DNA of 64,000 nucleotides, taken from contig NZ_QOHI01000007.1 in NCBI RefSeq assembly GCF_003319095.1, positions 186,001 through 250,000 on the forward strand, read 5' to 3'. This document shows positions 26,256-33,708 of this stretch, piece by piece. The translations under genes and the position numbers were made by a program. The notes beneath the pieces are model-generated. The model worked only from the letters and a program-made list of their open reading frames with translations, ran no database searches and was not told the origin of the DNA. Origin of the DNA: Blastococcus sp. TBT05-19 (GTDB lineage: Bacteria; Actinomycetota; Actinomycetes; Mycobacteriales; Geodermatophilaceae). Position 1 is the first letter of the stretch. Every line of letters begins with the position of its first letter.

Positions 26256-26289
26256 ACGGGCCCGGACCTCCTGGGAGGTCCGGGCCCGT
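26256..26289. terminator. Bidirectional terminator hairpin
   Basis: A 16-bp perfect stem (26256-26271 with 26274-26289) lies between the convergent lipoprotein and symporter genes, four bases after the lipoprotein stop and 13 bases from the symporter stop. Confidence 0.85.
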
Positions 26290-26302
26290 GTCGCGGGGAG
26301 TG

Positions 26303-27661
26303 CTACACCGTGGCGGGGGTGCGCAGGTCGGCGTCGACGCCGCTCTGCTCCTCCACCTTCGCCAGCGGCTGGGCCGACGACGTCGAGCCGAAGCGCTCGA
26401 CGTCGAGGATGCCCTCGCGCTTGGCCACGATGGTCGGGACCAGCGCCTGGCCGGCCACGTTCACCGCGGTGCGGCCCATGTCCAGGATCGGGTCGATCGC
26501 CAGCAGCAGGCCGACACCGGCCAGCGGCAGGCCCAGCGTGGACAGCGTGAGGGTGAGCATGACCACCGCGCCGGTCACGCCGGCCGTGGCCGCCGAACCG
26601 ATCACCGAGACGAGCGCGATGAGCAGGTAGTCGGTGACGCCGAGGTCCACGCCGAAGAACTGGGCCACGAAGATCGCGGCCAGCGCCGGGTAGATCGCGG
26701 CGCACCCGTCCATCTTCGTCGTCGCGCCGAGCGGCACGGCGAACGAGGCGTAGGACCGCGGGACGCCGAGGTTCTGCTCGGTCACGCGCTCGGTCACCGG
26801 CAGGGTGCCGATCGAGGAGCGGGAGACGAAGGCCAGCTGGATGGCCGGCCAGGCGCCGGCGAACCAGCGCAGCGGCGAGAGACCGTGGGCCTTGAGCAGC
26901 ACCGGGTAGACGACGAAGAGCACCAGGGCCAGGCCCGCGTAGACGGCGCCGGCGAAGACGCCCAGGCTGCCCAGGGAGTCCCAGCCGTAGCTGGCGACGG
27001 CGTTGCCGATCAGGCCGACGGTGCCGATCGGGGCCAGGAGGATGACCCACCACAGGACCTTCTGCACGATCGCCAGGGCGGAGCGCACGAAGCCGAGGAA
27101 CGGCTCGGCGGCCTCGCCGACCTTGAGGACGGCCACGCCGATCGCGATCGAGATGACGATCAGCTGCAGCACGTTGAACGACAGGCCCACCGAGCCGTCA
27201 CTGCCGGCGGAGGCCTGCAGCCCGAGGATGTTGCCCGGGACCAGCCCGGTGAGGAAGTCCCACCAGCCACCGGTCGTCGCGGGGGCCTCGGCGGCGGCCG
27301 CGTCGACCGAGCTGTTGCGGCCGGGCTGCGTCAGCAGGCCCAGCCCGATGCCGATGCCGACGGCGATCAGCGCGGTGATGCCGAACCACAGCAGGGTCTG
27401 GCCGGCCAGGCGGGCGGCGTTGGAGACCTGCTTGAGGTTCGCGATGGAGACGATGACCGCGGTGACGATCAGCGGCGGGACCAGCGCCTTGAGCAGCGCG
27501 ACGAAGCTGCTGCCGATGGTCTGGAGGGTGCTGGTGAGCCAGTTCGGCGAGCCGTCGGAGACGGGGCCGATCTCGCGGGCGACGAGGCCGAGGGCCACGC
27601 CGACCACGAGGGCGAGGAGCACCTGTGCCGCGAAGGGCACACGGCGGAGACGAGCGAGCAC
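26303..27661 (-). CDS. Dicarboxylate/amino acid:cation symporter (DAACS family)
   Basis: This 452-residue integral membrane protein has about eight hydrophobic segments and the re-entrant-loop motifs of the GltP/DctA/SstT family. These are SRSSIGTLPVTERV (the serine-rich HP1 loop), ATTKMDGCAAIYPALAAIFVAQ (TM7, in place of the NMDGT motif) and GVTGAVVMLTLTLSTLGLPLAG (HP2). It imports glutamate, aspartate or C4-dicarboxylates with Na+ or H+; the exact substrate is not readable. The start is GTG 27661, with GAAAGG ten bases upstream. Transcription ends at the shared hairpin at 26256-26289. C4-dicarboxylate or amino-acid uptake would feed the same carbon network as the EMC genes, but no operon links them. 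Confidence 0.85.
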   Translation of the reverse strand: MLARLRRVPFAAQVLLALVVGVALGLVAREIGPVSDGSPNWLTSTLQTIGSSFVALLKALVPPLIVTAVIVSIANLKQVSNAARLAGQTLLWFGITALIAVGIGIGLGLLTQPGRNSSVDAAAAEAPATTGGWWDFLTGLVPGNILGLQASAGSDGSVGLSFNVLQLIVISIAIGVAVLKVGEAAEPFLGFVRSALAIVQKVLWWVILLAPIGTVGLIGNAVASYGWDSLGSLGVFAGAVYAGLALVLFVVYPVLLKAHGLSPLRWFAGAWPAIQLAFVSRSSIGTLPVTERVTEQNLGVPRSYASFAVPLGATTKMDGCAAIYPALAAIFVAQFFGVDLGVTDYLLIALVSVIGSAATAGVTGAVVMLTLTLSTLGLPLAGVGLLLAIDPILDMGRTAVNVAGQALVPTIVAKREGILDVERFGSTSSAQPLAKVEEQSGVDADLRTPATV

Positions 27662-27860
27662 GAGGGAGGGGCCTTTCGAGGAATCGGAACGGGACGACGA
27701 GCGCGGCCGGCGTCAACAGCCGGCGGTCGTCATCCGTCCGAAGTCCAGGGCACGCCGTCGCGTGAGGCCCCACAGGTTCTGCACGAGAGGGTCAATGCGA
27801 GCAGGCCCCGGCCCATGCCGGGTTGTGCTCGGTTTCACCCGGACGCGGGAACCCCGCCGC

Positions 27861-27898
27861 CGTCACGGCCGACCCGGCGTGCACCGCCGGCCGTGACG
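27861..27898 (-). terminator. Terminator-like hairpin after the SnoaL-like gene
   Basis: Arms 27861-27871 and 27888-27898 form an 11-bp perfect stem with a 16-base loop, six bases past the SnoaL-like stop. Confidence 0.6.
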
Positions 27899-27903
27899 CG
27901 ACC

Positions 27904-28290
27904 TCAGGCCGGTGCCGGCGAGAGGTGCTCGTGCACGCCCAGCCAGCGCCCGTCACGGCGCGCGAAGACGATCGTCTCCCGCTCGTGCAGGACGTCCTCG
28001 CCGTCGTTCGTGCGCACCGTCGTCCGGACCCGGTGGGTGAACACGCCGGTCTCGCCGAGGAGCTGGACGACCACGTCGGTGCTCTCGCAGGAGACGACCT
28101 GGAAACCGTCCTCGGCCACCCACCGTGCCCACTCCCGCCGGTACTCCTCGGTCGAGGTGAGCAGCCGGTCGGTGGTGTGGAACAGGAACGTGGCGTCCTC
28201 GGCGAAGCTGCCGAAGTAGGCCTCCAGGTCGCCACGTCCGAAGGCCTGCACGAGTGCCTCCGCGGCTGCCCTGACCTCCGCCTCGACCAT
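27904..28290 (-). CDS. SnoaL/NTF2-like domain protein
   Basis: This 128-residue protein has the cone-shaped NTF2/SnoaL fold signature: AEALVQAFGRGDLEAYFGSFAEDATFLFHTTDRLL at the N-terminus, and TVRTNDGEDVLHERETIVFARRDGRWLGVHEHLS at the end, as in the calcium/calmodulin kinase association-like and SnoaL-like enzymes. It may be a small hydrolase, isomerase or binding protein. ATG 28290 overlaps the transporter stop by one base (TGATG), so it is co-translated with the NCS1 permease and probably acts on the imported compound or its product. Confidence 0.75.
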   Translation of the reverse strand: MVEAEVRAAAEALVQAFGRGDLEAYFGSFAEDATFLFHTTDRLLTSTEEYRREWARWVAEDGFQVVSCESTDVVVQLLGETGVFTHRVRTTVRTNDGEDVLHERETIVFARRDGRWLGVHEHLSPAPA

Positions 28291-29855
28291 CACGCGACCG
28301 GTTCCTGGGGACGGCGACCGGCCCGGTGCACCGAGGCGCGCGGATCGTCGACGACGGGCGCGGCCTCGCCGTCGCTGACCGGGACCCAGCGCGGGCCCTC
28401 GGGGCCGAAGGCGTGGCGGGGCTCCGGGAAGGCGAACAGCAGGGCCAGGTAGATCACGGCCGCCAGGCCGAGGGAGACCGGCAGGCTCACGTCGATGCCG
28501 CCGGCGACCGCGTTGCGGAAGGGCCCCTCGATCAGCGGCGGGTAGTTGGCGAAGAGCAGCCCGGCGATCGCCGAGGGGATCCACGCCGCCATGCCCCGCC
28601 AGTTGACCCCCTCGCTGAACCAGTAGCGCCCACCGGTCCGGCCCTGGTTGAAGACCTGCACGTCCTCGGGCGAGTAGTACCCGCGCCGGACGACGTAGCC
28701 GATGGTCATGATGATCATCCAGGGGGTCGTGCAGATGACGATCGCGCCGATGAAGGCGTTCACGCTGCCCAGCAGGTCGAAGGCCAGGCGGCCGACGAGG
28801 ATGAAGACGAAGGCCAGCGCGCCGATGAACAGCGACGCCTGCACGCGGCTGAGCCGGGGGAAGACCGAGGAGAAGTCCAGCCCCGTGCCGTAGAGCGACG
28901 TCACGCCGGTGGACATGCCGCCGAGGAACGCCACCACGATCAGCAGCACCGCGTACCAGAGCGGCGACGCCTGGATCAGCGCCACCACGTAGTCGGCCTC
29001 TCCGGCGACCAGGGTCGCGGTGCCGACACCGAAGAGGAACGGCACGAGCGTGGCCAGCTGACCGAGGAAGGTGGCGCCCAGCAGCTTCGGGGTGGGCGTG
29101 CCCGCGGGGATGTAGCGCGACCAGTCGCCGAGGAACGCCCCGAAGCTGACCGGGTTCCCCATGACGATCAGCGCCGAGAGGATGAAGGTCGGCCAGAAGC
29201 TGCCCAGCGCGTACGCCTCGGGACCGGGGTCGTAGCCGAAGTCGAACAGCGACGCGTAGGCGACGATGCCGAGCAGCATGAGCACGGTGTTGGCGAGGAC
29301 GACCACCTTGTTCACCAGCAGCATGAACTGGTAGCCGTAGACCACGACGACGATCACCAGCGCTCCGAGGACCGCGTAGATGATCCCGCGGAACAGGTCG
29401 GAGTCCTCCGTGCCGAACAGGCGGGTGGCCGCGCCGACGATCGCGTCGCCGCTGACCCACACCGAGATCGAGTAGAACGCGATCGCCGTCAGCAGCGAGA
29501 GGAACGAGCCGAGCACCCGGCCCCGGACGCCGAAGTGCGCACCGGAGGACACCGCGTTGTTCGTCCCCGTCCGCGGGCCGAAGAGGCCCATCGGCATGAG
29601 GATCAGCGCCCCGACCACGACGCCGACGAGCGTGGCGGCGACGGCCTGGCCCAGCGAGAGCCCCAGTAGGACCGGGAAGGTGCCGAGGATGACCGTCGCG
29701 AACGTGTTGGCGCCGCCGAACTGGATGCGGAACAGGTCGAAGGGCCGCGACGTGCGCTCGGCAGCGGGGATCGTGTCGATCCCGTGCTGCTCGATCTCGG
29801 TGACGCGGGGTCGCCGCGCCTCCGCGGCCGTCCCGGCCACAACGGGTCCGCTCAT
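28290..29855 (-). CDS. NCS1 family nucleobase/cation symporter (cytosine permease-like)
   Basis: This 521-residue, roughly 12-helix membrane protein is of the purine-cytosine permease (NCS1) family. The early motif FDLFRIQFGGANTFATVILGT corresponds to the NCS1 N-terminal signature, followed by GPRTGTNNAVSSGAHFGVRG. NCS1 members import nucleobases, allantoin, hydantoins or thiamine precursors; the substrate is uncertain here. Start ATG 29855 has GGAGG five bases upstream. A promoter (TTGTCT, 18 bases, TAATCT) overlaps a palindromic operator shared with the divergent XRE-cupin gene, which is the likely regulator. The C-terminal tail is hydrophilic. Confidence 0.82.
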   Translation of the reverse strand: MSGPVVAGTAAEARRPRVTEIEQHGIDTIPAAERTSRPFDLFRIQFGGANTFATVILGTFPVLLGLSLGQAVAATLVGVVVGALILMPMGLFGPRTGTNNAVSSGAHFGVRGRVLGSFLSLLTAIAFYSISVWVSGDAIVGAATRLFGTEDSDLFRGIIYAVLGALVIVVVVYGYQFMLLVNKVVVLANTVLMLLGIVAYASLFDFGYDPGPEAYALGSFWPTFILSALIVMGNPVSFGAFLGDWSRYIPAGTPTPKLLGATFLGQLATLVPFLFGVGTATLVAGEADYVVALIQASPLWYAVLLIVVAFLGGMSTGVTSLYGTGLDFSSVFPRLSRVQASLFIGALAFVFILVGRLAFDLLGSVNAFIGAIVICTTPWMIIMTIGYVVRRGYYSPEDVQVFNQGRTGGRYWFSEGVNWRGMAAWIPSAIAGLLFANYPPLIEGPFRNAVAGGIDVSLPVSLGLAAVIYLALLFAFPEPRHAFGPEGPRWVPVSDGEAAPVVDDPRASVHRAGRRPQEPVA

Positions 29856-29901
29856 GTGCACCTCCGGGTGAGGCGGTGGTCCCGACCACCGCAGTGGGCG
29901 A

Positions 29902-29931
29902 AGATTAGGGGCAGAGTTGTCTGGGAGACAA
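29902..29931 (-). promoter_or_regulatory. Promoter of the NCS1 transporter gene
   Basis: Minus-strand TTGTCT (29926-29931) and TAATCT (29902-29907) are 18 bases apart. The -35 lies in the right arm of the operator palindrome, so a bound regulator would block it. Confidence 0.55.
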
Positions 29932-29933
29932 CT
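29915..29933. promoter_or_regulatory. Palindromic operator between NCS1 and XRE-cupin genes
   Basis: AGTTGTC-TGGGA-GACAACT is a perfect 7+7 inverted repeat in the divergent intergenic region. It is the probable binding site of the adjacent XRE-cupin regulator. AAAGTT occurs twice just to its right (29934-29939 and about 29945-29950). Confidence 0.65.
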
Positions 29934-29991
29934 AAAGTTGCCCGAAAGTTTCGTGCGGCATGCTGCTCGTGGACTCGGGAGAGGGGACGAC

Positions 29992-30576
29992 GTGGCCGGA
30001 GAGGTACGACGGCTGGCACGACCGCACGACCCCGCCGAGGCGCTGATCGGCGCCCGGCTGCGGGCGGCACGGCAGGCAGCGGGACTGACCCTCGCGGCGG
30101 TCGCCATCGAGGCGGGGCTCACCAAGGGCTTCCTGAGCCGGCTCGAGCGCGACGAGGTCTCGCCGTCGGTCGCCTCGCTGGTGTCGGTGTGCGGCATCCT
30201 CGGCATCGGGGTCGGGCAGCTGTTCGAGGCGCCCGAGACCTCGCTCGTGCGGGGCGACGAGGCCCCGCCGATCAACTTCGGCAGGCGCGGTCTCCGCGAG
30301 TACCTGCTCACCGCGGGCTCGCAGCGCCACCTGCAGGTGATCCGGTCCCTGGTCGAGCCGGGCGGCGGGAGCGGCCCGGAGCTCTACTCCCTGGCGTGCG
30401 AGGCGGAGTTCGTCTACCTGGTGGCCGGGGAGCTGCGGCTGCTGCTGCCCGGAGATCCGGTGGACCTGACCGCCGGTGACGCCTTCACCATGCCCGGCGC
30501 CACCCCCCACACGTGGCTCAACCCCTCGGCCGACACCGTCGCCGAGGTGCTGTGGGTCCTGAGTCCGGCACCGTGA
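29992..30576 (+). CDS. XRE family regulator with C-terminal cupin
   Basis: This 194-residue regulator has an N-terminal helix-turn-helix (IGARLRAARQAAGLTLAAVAIEAGLTKGFLSRLERDEVSPSVASLVSVCGIL) and a C-terminal cupin beta barrel (EAEFVYLVAGELRLLLPGDPVDLTAGDAFTMPGATPHTW). Such HipB/PuuR-type proteins repress catabolic and transport genes and sense small metabolites through the cupin. GTG 29992, preceded by GAGGGGA, is preferred over an in-frame ATG at 29917 that lies inside the operator palindrome. It is divergent from NCS1 and coupled by GTGA to the cyclase gene, so it probably controls both. Confidence 0.85.
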   Translation: MAGEVRRLARPHDPAEALIGARLRAARQAAGLTLAAVAIEAGLTKGFLSRLERDEVSPSVASLVSVCGILGIGVGQLFEAPETSLVRGDEAPPINFGRRGLREYLLTAGSQRHLQVIRSLVEPGGGSGPELYSLACEAEFVYLVAGELRLLLPGDPVDLTAGDAFTMPGATPHTWLNPSADTVAEVLWVLSPAP

Positions 30577-31259
30577 GCGGCCCCCTGGTCCCGTCGGTGC
30601 GGGGCATCGTCGACCTCTCGCACCCGTTGGACGACGGCACCCCCGTCTACCCCGGGGACCCGGTCGCGCGGATCGAGCCCGCCACGACCATCGAGGAGCA
30701 CGGCTACAACGTCCTGCACGTGCGGATGGGCTCGCAGACCGGCACGCACGTGGACGCCCCCTTCCACTTCCTCGAGGACGGCGCCCGCATCGACGAGCTC
30801 CCCCTGGAGCTGTTCCTCGGCCCGGCGGTCGTCGCAGACCTCCGCGGCCGGGCACCGCGCACCCCGATCACGTGGGCGGACCTGGCGCCGGTCGCCGACC
30901 GCCTCGGGCCCGGGCGCATGCTCCTGCTGCACACCGGCTGGGACGCGCACTGGGGCACCGACGCGTACTTCGCCCACCCGTACCTGGACGGCGACGCAGC
31001 ACAGCGGCTGGTCGACGCCGGCGTCCGCACGATCGGCCTGGACGCGCTGAGCCTCGACGAGACGGTGCTGGACGGCGAGTCGGCGGGCGGGTTCGCCGCG
31101 CACCTCGCCGTCCTCGGCGCCGGGGGCGTGATCGTGGAGAACCTGCGGAACCTGTCCTCCGTCACCTCGGCCGAGCCGGTCGTCAGCGTGCTCCCGCTCC
31201 GGCTCACCGGAGCCGACGGCGCCCCGGTCCGGGCCGTGGCGTTCGACGTCGCCGGCTGA
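30573..31259 (+). CDS. Cyclase/kynurenine formamidase-like hydrolase
   Basis: This 228-residue metal-dependent hydrolase is of the cyclase family. The signature QTGTHVDAPFHF (His 59, Asp 61, His 65) binds the metal, and IVDLSHPLDDGTPVYPGDP opens the protein as in arylformamidases, isatin hydrolases and related enzymes. These open or close amide, lactone or imide bonds. GTG 30573 overlaps the regulator stop (GTGA), placing it in the same unit as the regulator and functionally with the divergent NCS1 transporter. A nucleobase-derived or hydantoin/imide-like substrate is plausible. A 12-bp terminator hairpin follows. Confidence 0.8.
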   Translation: MSGPLVPSVRGIVDLSHPLDDGTPVYPGDPVARIEPATTIEEHGYNVLHVRMGSQTGTHVDAPFHFLEDGARIDELPLELFLGPAVVADLRGRAPRTPITWADLAPVADRLGPGRMLLLHTGWDAHWGTDAYFAHPYLDGDAAQRLVDAGVRTIGLDALSLDETVLDGESAGGFAAHLAVLGAGGVIVENLRNLSSVTSAEPVVSVLPLRLTGADGAPVRAVAFDVAG

Positions 31260-31281
31260 CCCCCCGCCCGGGGGGTCAGCC
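31254..31281. terminator. Bidirectional terminator between cyclase and ecm genes
   Basis: Arms 31254-31265 and 31270-31281 form a perfect 12-bp stem with a GCCC loop. The left arm includes the cyclase stop codon; the structure also lies just past the ecm stop on the other strand. Confidence 0.8.
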
Positions 31282-31289
31282 GCCCGACG

Positions 31290-33308
31290 TCAGGCCGGCT
31301 CCGGCACCAACTCCGGAAGCCCGTTGGCCTCGCGGACGACGTCGACGACCTGGCCCATGATGTCGTTGAGCCCGAAGTCCTTGGGCGTGAACACCCGGGC
31401 GACGCCCTGCTCGCGCAGCCGGCGGGCGTCGCTGTCCGGGATGATCCCGCCGACGACCACCGGGACGTCGTCGAGACCGGCGTCCTTCAGGCCCTGGAGC
31501 ACCGCCGGGACGACCTGGAGGTGCGAGCCCGAGAGCACCGAGAGCCCGACGACGTGCACGTCCTCCTCCACGGCGGCGGAGACGATCTGCGCCGGCGTGA
31601 GGCGGATGCCCTGGTAGATGACCTCGAACCCGGCGTCGCGGGCGCGCACGGCGATCTGCTCGGCGCCGTTGCTGTGCCCGTCGAGCCCCGGCTTGCCGAC
31701 CAGGAAGCGCAGTCGGCCGCCCATCTCCTCACCGGTCGCCCGCACCCGCTCGCGGACCCCGAGGAGGGTCTCGTCGGCCTCGCCGCCACCCGAGGCGGCC
31801 GAGACGCCGGTCGGTGCCCGGTACTCGCCGAAGACCTCGCGCAGCACGCCGGACCACTCCCCCGTCGTGACGCCGGCACGGGCGCACTCCAGGGTCGCGT
31901 GCATCAGGTTGACGTCGCTGCTCGCGGCCTCGCGCAGCGCCTCCAGCGCCTTGTCGGCGGCCTCCTGGTCGCGCTCGGCCCGCCACTTCTTCACGGCCTC
32001 CTGCGCGGCGGCCTCGACGGCCGGGTCGACCGTCATGATCGCGGTGTCGAGGTCGGCGGTGAGCGGGTTGGGCTCGGTGGTGTCGAACTTGTTCACCCCG
32101 ACGACGACGTCCTCGCCGCTCTCCATCCGGCGACGGCGCTCGGCGAGCGAGCCCACCAGCTGGCCCTTCATGTACCCCGACTCGACGGCGGTGACCGCGC
32201 CGCCCATCTCCTGCACCCGGGCGATCTCGGCGCGGGCGCCCTCGAGGATGTCGGCGACCTTCTTCTCCACCACGACCGAGCCGGTGAACAGATCCTCGTA
32301 CTCGAGCAGGTCGGTCTCGTAGGCCAGCACCTGCTGCAGCCGCAGCGACCACTGCTGGTCCCACGGCCGGGGCAGCCCGAGCGCCTCGTTCCAGGCGGGC
32401 AGCTGCACGGCGCGGGCGCGGGAGTCGCGGGACAGCGTGACCGCGAGCATCTCCAGCACGATGCGCTGGACGTTGTTCTCCGGCTGGGCCTCGGTCAGGC
32501 CGAGGGAGTTGACCTGCACGCCGTAGCGGAAGCGGCGGTGCTTGGCGTCCTGGACGCCGTAGCGCTCCTCGGTCAGCTCGTCCCAGAGCTGGGTGAAGGC
32601 GCGCATCTTGCACATCTCCTCGACGAAGCGGACGCCCGCGTTGACGAAGAAGGAGATGCGCGCGACGACCTCGCCGAACTTCTCCTGCGGCACCTGGCCG
32701 GAGTCGCGCACGGAGTCCAGGACGGCGATCGCGGTGCTGATCGCGTAGGCGATCTCCTGCTCCGGCGTCGCCCCGGCCTCCTGCAGGTGGTAGCTGCAGA
32801 TGTTAATCGGGTTCCACTTCGGCATGGTCGTCACCGTGTACGCGACCATGTCGGTGATCAGCCGCATCGACGGAGCCGGCGGGAAGACGTAGGTCCCCCG
32901 CGACAGGTACTCCTTGATGATGTCGTTCTGCGTCGTCCCGGCCAGCTTGCTGACGTCGTGCCCGTGCTCCTCGGCGACGGCCTGGTAGAGCGCCAGCAGC
33001 CACATCGCGGTCGCGTTGATCGTCATCGACGTGTTCATCTCGTCGAGCGGGATGCCGTCGAAGAGCGCGCGCATGTCACCGATGTGCGTGACCGGGACGC
33101 CGACCTTGCCGACCTCGCCGACGGCGAGCTCGTCGTCGGGGTCGTACCCGGTCTGCGTCGGCAGGTCGAAGGCCACCGAGAGACCGGTCTGGCCCTTGGC
33201 CAGGTTCCGGCGGTAGAGGGCGTTGGACTCGGCCGGCGAGGAGTGGCCGGCGTAGGTGCGCATGACCCAGGGACGGTCACGCTCCTCCGGCGATGACGGG
33301 AACGGCAT
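31290..33308 (-). CDS. ecm: Ethylmalonyl-CoA mutase (MeaA/Ecm)
   Basis: This 672-residue single-chain B12 mutase combines an N-terminal TIM-barrel domain (DRPWVMRTYAGHSSPAESNALYRRNLAKGQTGLSVAFDLPTQTGYD) and a C-terminal cobalamin domain with KPGLDGHSNG (lower axial ligand His 545). The barrel keeps Tyr (RTYAGH) and Arg (EYLSRGTY) at the carboxylate-binding positions, so it acts on a dicarboxyl-CoA. Sequence blocks (NTSMTINATAMWLLALYQ, PKWNPINICSYHLQEAGATPEQE) are those of MeaA/Ecm, converting (2R)-ethylmalonyl-CoA to methylsuccinyl-CoA. TACACT lies eight bases before ATG 33308 (leaderless), and a GTTACC-type site overlaps the expected -35. Confidence 0.94.
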   Translation of the reverse strand: MPFPSSPEERDRPWVMRTYAGHSSPAESNALYRRNLAKGQTGLSVAFDLPTQTGYDPDDELAVGEVGKVGVPVTHIGDMRALFDGIPLDEMNTSMTINATAMWLLALYQAVAEEHGHDVSKLAGTTQNDIIKEYLSRGTYVFPPAPSMRLITDMVAYTVTTMPKWNPINICSYHLQEAGATPEQEIAYAISTAIAVLDSVRDSGQVPQEKFGEVVARISFFVNAGVRFVEEMCKMRAFTQLWDELTEERYGVQDAKHRRFRYGVQVNSLGLTEAQPENNVQRIVLEMLAVTLSRDSRARAVQLPAWNEALGLPRPWDQQWSLRLQQVLAYETDLLEYEDLFTGSVVVEKKVADILEGARAEIARVQEMGGAVTAVESGYMKGQLVGSLAERRRRMESGEDVVVGVNKFDTTEPNPLTADLDTAIMTVDPAVEAAAQEAVKKWRAERDQEAADKALEALREAASSDVNLMHATLECARAGVTTGEWSGVLREVFGEYRAPTGVSAASGGGEADETLLGVRERVRATGEEMGGRLRFLVGKPGLDGHSNGAEQIAVRARDAGFEVIYQGIRLTPAQIVSAAVEEDVHVVGLSVLSGSHLQVVPAVLQGLKDAGLDDVPVVVGGIIPDSDARRLREQGVARVFTPKDFGLNDIMGQVVDVVREANGLPELVPEPA

Positions 33309-33327
33309 ACCGGCGGAGTGTAGGGCG

Positions 33328-33343
33328 GTTACCCGCGAGTAGC
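33328..33343. promoter_or_regulatory. Operator-like site in the ecm promoter (GTTACC-CGCG-AGTAGC)
   Basis: The site lies 20-35 bases before the ecm start, over the -35 region implied by TACACT (minus strand, 33317-33322). It differs at only one arm position from the site upstream of the dehydrogenase gene read on its minus strand. Confidence 0.6.
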
Positions 33344-33404
33344 AGCTCCGCCGTGACGAGGTGTGCGGTGGCACACTCGATCGGGGGTTCCAGGAGGAGG
33401 TGCC

Positions 33405-33707
33405 GTGCCGTACGACGCAGCAGGACCGCTCGTCGCCGTGGTCGTGCTGGGGCTGCTCGCGCTGTTCACGCGGTGGGCCTTCGCCGGCCGGCCCGCGCCG
33501 TCGTCCCCGGTCGACGACGGGCTGCTGACCCGGGTAGCGACGCTCAGCCGACGGGAGTCGGCGCTGCAGCTGCGGGCGCTGCTCTCCGACGCCGGCATCC
33601 GCTCCACCGTCCGCTTCCCCGGCGCGCACCGCGCCGAGGTGCTGGTGTTCCCGGAGGACGCCGACCGCGCGCGTGCGCTCGCGGTCTCGTTCCGCAGCCC
33701 CGAGTGA
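33405..33707 (+). CDS. Small membrane-anchored protein (DUF2007-like)
   Basis: This 100-residue protein has one N-terminal transmembrane helix (GPLVAVVVLGLLALFTRWAF) and a small cytoplasmic alpha/beta domain (TRVATLSRRESALQLRALLSDAGIRSTVRFPGAHRAEVLVFPEDADRARAL). That domain resembles DUF2007/signal-transducing PII-like folds found in many uncharacterised proteins. Start GTG 33405 has an extended AGGAGGAGG at 33392-33400. It ends one base from the murA stop (convergent) and starts about 100 bases from the divergent ecm gene. The function is unknown. Confidence 0.65.
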   Translation: MPYDAAGPLVAVVVLGLLALFTRWAFAGRPAPSSPVDDGLLTRVATLSRRESALQLRALLSDAGIRSTVRFPGAHRAEVLVFPEDADRARALAVSFRSPE

Positions 33708-33708
33708 C

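Noticed and set aside
28290-30311. An NCS1 transporter start at 30311
   Set aside because: It would run through the regulator gene and operator; ATG 29855 has GGAGG at the proper distance.
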